The translations under genes were made by a program, and so were the position numbers. Positions 1-4,794 of a DNA stretch of 7,316 bases are shown here, piece by piece. The notes under the pieces are model-generated. The model had not been told where the DNA came from. It saw only the letters and a list, made by a program, of their open reading frames with translations, and did not search any database. Numbering within the stretch: position 1 is the first letter of the stretch; each line of letters opens with the position of its first letter. The stretch is taken from NCBI GenBank assembly GCA_016463555.1, contig JAEMRB010000052.1:1-7316 (forward strand), read 5' to 3'. Source of the DNA: Chloroflexota bacterium (lineage in GTDB: Bacteria; Chloroflexota; Limnocylindria; Limnocylindrales; Limnocylindraceae).

Positions 1-126
1 CTCCTCTTCGGCCGCATCCCCGTGATCCCTGGCGACCGGGTGGTCGTCATCTTGAGCGGCGGGAACGTCGACCTCACGCGCATCCCTGAGTTCCTCGAAC
101 GCGCCGCACCCGTACCTGGGGCGTAG
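1..126 (+). CDS. Threonine/serine dehydratase, C-terminal end (partial)
   Basis: Frame 1 is open from the window edge and stops with TAG at 124-126, giving the last 41 residues of a protein. They contain GDRVVVILSGGNVDL, which matches the C-terminal strand and 'SGGN(V/I)D' motif of fold-type II PLP enzymes of the threonine ammonia-lyase/serine racemase family. These enzymes deaminate threonine to 2-oxobutyrate (the first step to isoleucine) or serine to pyruvate. The protein ends about 25 residues after the motif, with no ACT regulatory domain, so it is a short-form enzyme, probably catabolic or unregulated. The fragment cannot separate IlvA, TdcB and serine dehydratase, so no symbol is given. 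No U-tract terminator follows. A short hairpin (arms GCCGC 148-152 and GCGGC 156-160) lies downstream. Confidence 0.75.
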   Translation, partial: LLFGRIPVIPGDRVVVILSGGNVDLTRIPEFLERAAPVPGA

Positions 127-174
127 CGCGCAACCCCCTCCGCAGTAGCCGCCCAGCGGCGTAGGCTCACGAAA

Positions 175-195
175 GGTGGTCACCTGTTGACCACC
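175..195. promoter_or_regulatory. Perfect 8-bp inverted repeat before the 71-aa gene
   Basis: GGTGGTCA (175-182) and TGACCACC (188-195) are exact reverse complements separated by CCTGT. The repeat ends four bases before the purine-rich ribosome binding site GGGAGGAGG (200-208) of the gene starting at 213. As DNA it could be an operator for a dimeric repressor. As RNA it would be an 8-bp, 5-nt-loop hairpin abutting the Shine-Dalgarno sequence. It has no T-tract, so it is not an ordinary terminator for the upstream dehydratase gene. Function is inferred from position only. Confidence 0.5.
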
Positions 196-212
196 AAGAG
201 GGAGGAGGAGAG

Positions 213-428
213 ATGTCGTACAGCTACCAGAACTCACGTGGAACCGAGTACTACCTCCATGTGCGATCGCGCACCGTGGCGAGCGGGAAGCAGGTTCACC
301 TCTACTTCTTTGCCAAGAAGCCAGGGAAGGGTGCCGTTGCCGAACTTCCTGACGGCTACAAGGTGATTGAGTCGGAGAAGACGGGCCTACCGATCCTGAA
401 GAAGAAGTCAAAGTTCCCCTGGGGGTGA
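213..428 (+). CDS. Small conserved-type hypothetical protein, 71 aa
   Basis: ATG at 213 follows a very strong ribosome binding site (GGGAGGAGG, 200-208), and the frame ends with TGA at 426-428. The 71-residue product is soluble, basic at its C-terminus (LKKKSK, residues 62-67), and has no signal peptide or membrane segment. The pattern 'NSRGTEYYLH' near residue 7, 'LYFFAKK' near 30 and 'LPDGYKV...TGLPILKKK' in the second half resembles short uncharacterised proteins that, from memory, recur in many bacteria and some archaea. No function is known to me. The alternating hydrophobic/charged pattern suggests a small all-beta fold. It has its own leader with an inverted repeat, and further inverted repeats follow directly after the stop, so it may be a single-gene unit. 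Confidence 0.85.
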   Translation: MSYSYQNSRGTEYYLHVRSRTVASGKQVHLYFFAKKPGKGAVAELPDGYKVIESEKTGLPILKKKSKFPWG

Positions 429-429
429 C

Positions 430-459
430 CGACTGACTGTGCCAAACAGTCGGCACAGT
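430..459. promoter_or_regulatory. Two interleaved inverted repeats between the 71-aa gene and rmuC
   Basis: Pair A is CGACTG (430-435) with CAGTCG (447-452). Pair B is ACTGTGCC (436-443) with GGCACAGT (452-459). Both pairs are perfect, and they are ordered A, B, A', B', sharing only base 452. The block begins one base after the TGA of the upstream gene and ends 11 bases before the first rmuC ATG (471). As RNA the two stems could only form alternately. As DNA they could be overlapping operator half-sites. No U-run follows, so an intrinsic terminator is unlikely. Confidence 0.5.
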
Positions 460-470
460 GATCAGGCAAG

Positions 471-1508
471 ATGGCTGGCATGAACGATCTACTCGTCGCA
501 CTCGCCGTGCTCCTCACCGGCATCGCCGCCGCTGCGTCAATCTATGCAGCGCTGCGCGCTGGTCGCCCAACTCCGCCCGACCAGAGCACAGCGATGCAGG
601 CGGCACAGCTTGCGGCCATGGTGCAAGGGCTTGTAGAGCAATCCAACCGCGATCGAGAGAGCGTGCAGCAGGCACTCGCCGCTGGCGCAAAGGGCACCAC
701 AGAGCAGCTGCAGCAGGTGGGCGAACGCCTCGGCATCATTGACCGCGCCCAGCAGCAGATTGAAGAGCTGAAGGGCCAGGTTGTCGACCTGGTCGGCATC
801 CTCGGGAGCAACCAGGCGCGCGGCGCGTTCGGCGAGGTGCGCCTGGAGCAGATCGTGGAAGATGTGCTCCCCGCCGAGCTCTACGAATTCCAGGCAACCC
901 TCTCGAATCGTGCCCGGGTTGACTGCCTCATCCGCTTCGGTGAGCGTGGCGGTGACCTCGCCGTCGATTCAAAGTTTCCACTTGAGTCGTATCGCAGCAT
1001 GCTCGCCGCTAGTGACGACGCCACGCGGATCGTTGCTGAGCGCCAGTTCAAGGTCGACGTAAAGAAGCATATCGACGACATCTCGTCGAAGTACCTCATC
1101 AAGGGGGAGACCCGTGATCTTGCCCTCATGTTCATTCCGGCAGAGTCCATCTACGGTGAGCTGCTGCAGCACTTTGCCGATCTGGTCGAGTACGCGAGCA
1201 AGAAGCGCGTCTACCTCGCCAGCCCGAACACGATTCATGGTTGGCTGACCAATCTTCGCTCGGTCTACATTGACACCAAGATCGCCGCGCAGGCCTCCCT
1301 GATTCAGCGTGAGGTGCGCCTCATCCTTGACGATGTGGGCCGCCTTGGCGAGCGTGTAGAGAGCCTCGAAACCCACTTCGGCCAGGCCAATAAAGACATT
1401 GAGCAGATCAAGATCTCCTCAAAGAAGGTGCTTGACCGAGGCGAGAAGATCGAGCGGGTGGAACTCAGCGCCGGCGATGATCCGGCAGTACCAGCCCTGA
1501 AAGATTGA
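471..1508 (+). CDS. rmuC: DNA recombination protein RmuC family
   Basis: The 345-aa product has the RmuC plan. One N-terminal membrane helix (residues about 6-27) is followed by a long Ala/Gln/Glu-rich coiled-coil stretch (about 38-110) and the RmuC domain. Hallmarks are GSNQARGAFGEVRLEQI (112-128), the PD-(D/E)XK-like core GGDLAVDSKFP (160-170, with D166 and K168), LALMFIPAESIYGEL (217-231) and VYLASPNTIHGWLTNLR (247-263). RmuC limits inversions between short repeats in E. coli and is predicted to be a membrane-tethered nuclease; newer work links the family to genome and phage-DNA surveillance. Length is a little short of E. coli RmuC (about 475 aa), as in many non-proteobacterial forms. ATG at 471 is weakly supported by AGG at 464-466. 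An in-frame ATG at 480 (MNDLL) is an equally good start. Confidence 0.95.
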   Translation: MAGMNDLLVALAVLLTGIAAAASIYAALRAGRPTPPDQSTAMQAAQLAAMVQGLVEQSNRDRESVQQALAAGAKGTTEQLQQVGERLGIIDRAQQQIEELKGQVVDLVGILGSNQARGAFGEVRLEQIVEDVLPAELYEFQATLSNRARVDCLIRFGERGGDLAVDSKFPLESYRSMLAASDDATRIVAERQFKVDVKKHIDDISSKYLIKGETRDLALMFIPAESIYGELLQHFADLVEYASKKRVYLASPNTIHGWLTNLRSVYIDTKIAAQASLIQREVRLILDDVGRLGERVESLETHFGQANKDIEQIKISSKKVLDRGEKIERVELSAGDDPAVPALKD

Positions 1509-1533
1509 GTTATTTAGGCGGATCGGCTACCGT
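1505..1533 (+). promoter_or_regulatory. Possible promoter for the microprotein pair
   Basis: TTGAGT (1505-1510) and TACCGT (1528-1533) are separated by 17 bases. They match the -35 TTGACA at four positions and the -10 TATAAT at three, or the looser TAnnnT form. Transcription would start near 1540 and give a leader of about 37 bases before the ATG at 1577. The -35 overlaps the rmuC stop codon. This is a weak match, and co-transcription with rmuC is an equally good explanation. Confidence 0.25.
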
Positions 1534-1576
1534 TTTCGGCAGGGCTGAAGTCCAGCTCAAACGTTAGGGAGGAAAC

Positions 1577-1747
1577 ATGGATTCGAAGAACCTGTACATC
1601 TTGGCTGCAGTCGCCAGCCTCGCGCTTTCACTCGCGCACTACTTTGGTGCTGGCTTTGCCCAGAGCACCGAGACCGCGATCTACATCGGCCTGTGGGTCC
1701 CAGCGATCCTTTCGCTCGGCAGCCTGCTCGCAAAGAAGAGCAAGTGA
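1577..1747 (+). CDS. Two-helix small membrane protein, 56 aa
   Basis: ATG at 1577 follows the strong Shine-Dalgarno AGGGAGG (1566-1572), and the frame ends with TGA at 1745-1747. The 56-aa product starts MDSKNLY, has a hydrophobic helix at about residues 6-24, a short polar loop around QSTETA (29-34), a second hydrophobic helix at about 35-52 and a basic tail AKKSK. It therefore looks like a helical hairpin with both ends in the cytoplasm (positive-inside rule). I do not recognise a named family. It lies 68 bases after rmuC in the same direction and overlaps the next small gene by GTGA, followed by a strong terminator. This indicates a genuine expressed unit, either the tail of the rmuC operon or its own transcript. 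Confidence 0.75.
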   Translation: MDSKNLYILAAVASLALSLAHYFGAGFAQSTETAIYIGLWVPAILSLGSLLAKKSK

Positions 1748-1827
1748 ACGATCCGATCGTCTTTCTGCTCGGTTTCCTGGTAAGCCTCCCAGTCCTCTGG
1801 GCGGCGTATAAGGATCTCCGCAGCTAA
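1744..1827 (+). CDS. Single-helix microprotein, 27 aa
   Basis: A GTG at 1744 overlaps the TGA of the 56-aa gene in the form GTGA, and the frame ends with TAA at 1825-1827. The product is 27 residues, starting (M)NDPIVF, with one hydrophobic stretch (about residues 4-21, LLGFLVSLPVLWAA) and a charged end YKDLRS. This fits a single-span membrane peptide. Support comes from three things: the same GTGA coupling is used by azlC/azlD in this window, a weak purine-rich ribosome site GAAGAG lies just upstream (about 1735-1740), and an intrinsic terminator begins 20 bases after the stop. No family is recognised. It could be a chance open frame, but position and composition argue for a translated partner of the 56-aa protein. 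Confidence 0.5.
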   Translation: MNDPIVFLLGFLVSLPVLWAAYKDLRS

Positions 1828-1847
1828 CGCTGGCGATCAGATAGAAG

Positions 1848-1889
1848 CGCCTCGTTGCGGCTGATGCCGCGGCGGGGCGTTTTTATTTA
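1848..1889 (+). terminator. Strong intrinsic terminator after the microprotein genes
   Basis: A 14-bp stem pairs 1848-1861 with 1866-1879 around a TGAT loop, and is followed by TTTTTATTTA (1880-1889). Three of the pairs are G-U in the + transcript (1852/1875, 1855/1872, 1856/1871). In the opposite transcript these become A-C mismatches, so the hairpin is built for the + strand. The T-run contains the complement of the cytidine deaminase stop codon (1883-1885). Confidence 0.88.
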
Positions 1890-2329
1890 CCGATGTTTTC
1901 CGGGCCGAATGAGTTCGGCAGGAGCAGATCAAACGGGTAGCGATTGATTCGTAGAATCTCGAGCCGCTCATCAAGGTTGACGGCAACGATCGGAATCGAA
2001 AGCGACGCCGCGAACTCGCGAATTCTCTGACGGCAAATGCCGCATGGCGCAGGTGCATCGGCCGGCGACTGCACCGCGAACGCCAGCGCAACGGCCCGAG
2101 CATCGGTCGCTAGGCGCATCGCATTCATCGTGTGCTGTTCGGCGTGCACGGTAAGGGTGTAGTCGACACCCTCCATGTTTGCGCCAACGTGTATCCCGCC
2201 GTTCTCGTCGGCTGCGGCCGCGCCAACCGTGTAACCAGAGTACGGCGCGTATGCGCGCGGACGAATGGCACGCGCCGCCGCAACGAGCTTCGCCTCAATT
2301 GGCGTGAGGTCGGCCTCGGTGATCCTCAT
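1883..2329 (-). CDS. cdd: Cytidine deaminase
   Basis: The 148-aa product is a zinc-dependent nucleoside deaminase converting cytidine/deoxycytidine to uridine/deoxyuridine plus ammonia (pyrimidine salvage, cytosol). Visible are AYAPYSGYTVGAA (26-38), the ribose-binding N-x-E (N51, E53), HAE (62-64: zinc ligand H62, catalytic E64) and PCGICRQ (95-101: zinc ligands C96 and C99). The His ligand is the form found in the catalytic domain of the dimeric E. coli enzyme; short tetrameric enzymes usually have Cys there. The C-terminus LLPNSFGPENI also resembles that domain. The start at 2329 (MRITEADL) is chosen because its ATG overlaps the stop of the upstream gene as ATGA. A longer frame back to 2461 only adds residues lying inside that gene. 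It is the last gene of the operon. Confidence 0.93.
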   Translation of the reverse strand: MRITEADLTPIEAKLVAAARAIRPRAYAPYSGYTVGAAAADENGGIHVGANMEGVDYTLTVHAEQHTMNAMRLATDARAVALAFAVQSPADAPAPCGICRQRIREFAASLSIPIVAVNLDERLEILRINRYPFDLLLPNSFGPENIGK

Positions 2330-3285
2330 CGTGGGCTCCACCCCTCTACTTGGCCGATCAGTCGGCGAATGTGCAGCGCATGCAGCGGTGCAAATGGGAG
2401 CGACCAGATGCGCTTGAGCCACGCCTCGGAGCCGAGTGAGCAGGCGTCGGCCCCCGCCCAACCGTACTCACGTACGTCATCAAAGGTGCGCACGCCGCCG
2501 CCGGCAATGATCGGGAGCTTGATCCCCGCCTCGCGCAGCTCGCTCACCACACGCAGCCCGATCGGCTTGATCGCGCGCCCAGAGAGGCCTCCGTAGCGGT
2601 TCTTCAGAAGCGGTGCCCCGGTTGCTGGGTCAAGCCGCAGCCCCTTCACGGTGTTGATCGCAGAGATCGCAGCGACCCCCGTCGCCTCGGCAAGCCGGGC
2701 ATGCTCGAGGTAGTCGAAGTCGGGGGAGAGCTTCAGGATCACCGGGAAGCGCGAAGCGGGCACCGCACGTCGCAGCACCTCTTTAATGATCGCGCTGAAG
2801 TCGAAGTTGACGTTGTGGCAGGAGACATTGAACTCCACGGCGGCGAGCTCACCAGGCTTGGCGCGACGGTTCACCGTCTCCACAAGCGATGAGAACTCAT
2901 CGGCGCTAAAGCCACCGAGTGAGAGGATGCGATTCTGCTCGCTCGTGCGCGGGAAGTACTCATCGAAGTAGCGCTCAATCCCAATGTTTGACCAGCCGAA
3001 CGCATTGAGCCAGCCCCCGTCGGCCTCTTGGAGTGCGCCGCGATAGAGGCGGAAGAACTCGGGGAGGTCGGTTGGCCCCCACGACTCACGCAGGGTGAAG
3101 TGCCCCTCGCGTGGCTGCTCAGTCACAGTGCGCACGGTGACCGCGCCGAAGCGCCGCAGATCGACGAAGTTTACGAGCGGCGAGAGGCCAGTAATTGCAA
3201 AGCGGCCCTTCGGTGCGCCGTAGCCGAGGAGGCTTGAACTGGTGACCAAACGATTCCGAAGCTGGATGCCGTTCAGGTCAATCAT
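2326..3285 (-). CDS. Divergent class 1 dihydroorotate dehydrogenase-like flavoprotein
   Basis: The 319-aa product has the FMN-binding TIM-barrel of class 1 PyrD enzymes. Visible are NRLVTSSSLLGYG (11-23), EFNVSCHNV (151-159, with the presumed catalytic C156), LKLSPDF (184-190), INTVKGL (210-216), GGLSGRAIKPIGLR (232-245) and the phosphate-binding AGGGVRTFDDV (261-271). PyrD oxidises dihydroorotate to orotate in UMP synthesis. Several positions differ from the family norm: the FMN/substrate Lys is R52, 'SCPN' is SCHN, 'REGN' is REGH, and about 15-18 extra residues lie before LNAFGWSN (93-100). No signal for membrane or quinone attachment is seen. The start MIDLNG at 3285 overlaps the azlD stop as ATGA. 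It could be a true PyrD or a related dihydropyrimidine-type oxidoreductase. The cdd gene follows with another ATGA overlap. Confidence 0.8.
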   Translation of the reverse strand: MIDLNGIQLRNRLVTSSSLLGYGAPKGRFAITGLSPLVNFVDLRRFGAVTVRTVTEQPREGHFTLRESWGPTDLPEFFRLYRGALQEADGGWLNAFGWSNIGIERYFDEYFPRTSEQNRILSLGGFSADEFSSLVETVNRRAKPGELAAVEFNVSCHNVNFDFSAIIKEVLRRAVPASRFPVILKLSPDFDYLEHARLAEATGVAAISAINTVKGLRLDPATGAPLLKNRYGGLSGRAIKPIGLRVVSELREAGIKLPIIAGGGVRTFDDVREYGWAGADACSLGSEAWLKRIWSLPFAPLHALHIRRLIGQVEGWSPR

Positions 3286-3614
3286 GCGCCAAGGATAGCG
3301 CGCAGTGCGAGCACCACCAACACGGAGAGCGCCATGCCTACAAGTAGATTGCCCCACCAGCGGCCCGCAGCAGCGCCCGCAAACACGGCGACCGCCTCAG
3401 GGCCAACGGTGAACGCACCGCCCTGCACAAACACCGACGCCGCAGCAATCGCGCCCAGCACCGCTGGGCCGATCAGCCGAAGGTACTCAAGGACGGCGGG
3501 TGGCAGGCGATCAATGCCAGGGACCAGCATTGGCAGTGCGCGCGCCGCATACGTGCCGAGCCCGCCAAGGATCGCGAGCGGGATTAGATCGGCGCTCAAG
3601 AGGTCGTTGTTCAC
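3282..3614 (-). CDS. azlD: AzlD family branched-chain amino acid transport subunit
   Basis: The 110-aa hydrophobic protein has about four membrane helices. It carries family features such as the N-terminal TYAARALPMLV (21-31) and the mid-protein proline-containing helix around IGPAVLGAI. AzlD is the small partner of AzlC. The pair exports branched-chain amino acids and their toxic analogues (azaleucine resistance in B. subtilis; BrnEF in Corynebacterium exports isoleucine, leucine, valine and methionine). Length is normal for the family. Translation starts at a GTG (3614-3612) that overlaps the azlC stop as GTGA, and its own stop overlaps the next start as ATGA, so the subunits should be made in step. 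Confidence 0.88.
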   Translation of the reverse strand: MNNDLLSADLIPLAILGGLGTYAARALPMLVPGIDRLPPAVLEYLRLIGPAVLGAIAAASVFVQGGAFTVGPEAVAVFAGAAAGRWWGNLLVGMALSVLVVLALRAILGA

Positions 3615-4312
3615 GCGCGCCTCCGAAAGAGTGCGAGCCCTGCCAGTGGTCCAACGAGGCCGCCAATCATGATCGCCGCGCTTGGATCAATCAGGAGCGC
3701 TGCGGCAACTGCGCTGCTACAGCCAACCAGAAGCGCAACGAGCGCTGCGCGATCTTTGACGAGGCCGATGGCGAGCCCAGCCATTGCCGCGGGGAAGACC
3801 ACATCGAGACCGATGGTTGCTGGGTCGGGGAGCGCTGCACCGGCGAGCCATCCGGCGGCTGTTGCGAGGTTCCAGGGAACAAAGATCGTGAGCCCCGCAT
3901 ACCAGGCACCTTTTACGTCGATTCGGCCGAGGCGTGCAATGTGCGCCGTGGTGAGGGCGAACGCTTCGTCGGTGAGCAGATAGGCGAGCCCCGCCCGAAG
4001 CTTCAGCGAGAGCTTCGTGGTGTACGGAGCGACAGAGGCGGAGTAGAGGAGGTGCCGTGCATTGAGCAGCCACACCAACAGCACGATCGATGGCCACGGC
4101 GTGTTGACGACCAGGAGCCCAACGGCGGCAAATTGCGACGCGCCAGCAAAGAGGATCGAACTGAAGGCGATCGCCTCAACGAGAGAGAGCCCACCCTGGC
4201 GCGCAGTAAAGCCGAAGATGCCGCCAACGATGATGGCGATGGCCCAGATGCCAAGCGAGTCAACAACGAGGCGCCGGCGCGCGGTGCTCAGTGCGGCAGC
4301 AGCGCCGCTCAT
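3611..4312 (-). CDS. azlC: AzlC family branched-chain amino acid exporter, large subunit
   Basis: The 233-aa integral membrane protein has family hallmarks: SSILFAGASQFAAVGLL (51-67), WLLNARHLLYSASVAPY (81-97) and a LLTDEAFAL segment (112-120), followed by several further hydrophobic helices ending near the basic FRRRA tail. AzlC forms the main channel of the AzlCD (LIV-E type) exporter in the cytoplasmic membrane. Its length matches the usual 230-240 aa. The ATG at 4312 overlaps the stop of the upstream oxidoreductase gene as ATGA, which fixes the start. No regulator such as the Lrp-like AzlB or BrnR is next to it, so control is probably through the promoter before the aquaporin gene. A threonine dehydratase (isoleucine entry enzyme) lies at the window start but on the other strand. 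Confidence 0.93.
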   Translation of the reverse strand: MSGAAAALSTARRRLVVDSLGIWAIAIIVGGIFGFTARQGGLSLVEAIAFSSILFAGASQFAAVGLLVVNTPWPSIVLLVWLLNARHLLYSASVAPYTTKLSLKLRAGLAYLLTDEAFALTTAHIARLGRIDVKGAWYAGLTIFVPWNLATAAGWLAGAALPDPATIGLDVVFPAAMAGLAIGLVKDRAALVALLVGCSSAVAAALLIDPSAAIMIGGLVGPLAGLALFRRRA

Positions 4313-4794
4313 TTAGGCGTTGGCTCAAGAATGACAACTGGGATCTCTCGCGAAGTCTTCCGCGCATACGCCGCATAGACGCCGTACGTCGCATCATCCG
4401 TTGCACGCAGGTAGCTCAGCCGCTCTTCGCCAACGGCAATGCGTGCGCGATATGGTCGCCGGAAGCGCTTGTAGATGATCGTGACGCTCGGCTCGGCTTC
4501 GATGTTGCGATACCAGGCGGGATGCCCCTCGCGGCCGTAGTTGCTGGCGGTCACCACAATGCGCTCACCGTCGGGGAGATAGGTAAGTACGACACGACGT
4601 GGCGTACCGCTGCGTCGCCCGATCGTCTCCAGAATGATTCCCGGTCGTCCACCAAGGTTGGGCGACACCCAACCGTTGGTCGCAAGCGCCAGGCGCGCAT
4701 GCAGTGGCACAACGAGTCCAATCAGTCGACCGAGCCAGCGCTGTGCCCCCTTCAGCCACGAAGGGCGCCGTGCCGCCCAATCGTCGCCTGGCAT
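4309..4794 (-). CDS. Deazaflavin (F420)-dependent nitroreductase-family protein
   Basis: The 161-aa product belongs to the split-beta-barrel family of F420H2-dependent quinone/nitro reductases (Ddn-like, formerly DUF385). Diagnostic segments are LETIGRRSGTPRRVVLTYL (55-73), the cofactor-binding region with basic residues R60, R61 and R66, and ASNYGREGHPAWYRNIEAEP (83-102). The C-terminal AYARKTSREIPVVILEP (142-158) is also typical. An amphipathic/hydrophobic helix near residues 17-37 may associate with the membrane, as in Ddn. Members use reduced F420 to reduce quinones, enals or nitro compounds; the substrate here cannot be read from sequence. The start codon ATG directly follows the aquaporin TAA (TAAATG), and the stop overlaps azlC. 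It implies, but does not prove, that the organism makes F420. Confidence 0.88.
   Translation of the reverse strand: MPGDDWAARRPSWLKGAQRWLGRLIGLVVPLHARLALATNGWVSPNLGGRPGIILETIGRRSGTPRRVVLTYLPDGERIVVTASNYGREGHPAWYRNIEAEPSVTIIYKRFRRPYRARIAVGEERLSYLRATDDATYGVYAAYARKTSREIPVVILEPTPK

Noticed and set aside
148..167. Short hairpin GCCGC/GCGGC and TAGGCT as terminator or promoter elements before the 71-aa gene
   Set aside because: The stem is only 5 bp without a T-run, and no acceptable -35 box sits 16-18 bases before TAGGCT.
430..459. Reading the interleaved repeats as a formed H-type pseudoknot
   Set aside because: There are no bases to cross either groove (two of the three loops have zero length), so both stems cannot form together. 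Alternative hairpins or operators are more reasonable.
2330..2461. 44-residue N-terminal extension of cytidine deaminase
   Set aside because: It runs inside the DHODH-like gene in another frame. The ATGA overlap start at 2329 gives the family's normal length.
2132..2596. Plus-strand open frame of 154 codons
   Set aside because: It is a shadow of the cdd/DHODH-like overlap on the other strand, with no ribosome site or recognisable motif.
3286..3357. 24-residue extension of the DHODH-like protein
   Set aside because: It overlaps azlD coding sequence. Homology begins at MIDLNG, and that ATG forms the same ATGA overlap as neighbouring genes.
3500..4378. Long plus-strand open frame of 292 codons
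   Set aside because: It lies antisense to azlD/azlC, is rich in Arg/Gly/Glu from reading GC-rich codons in the wrong frame, matches no family and has no ribosome site.
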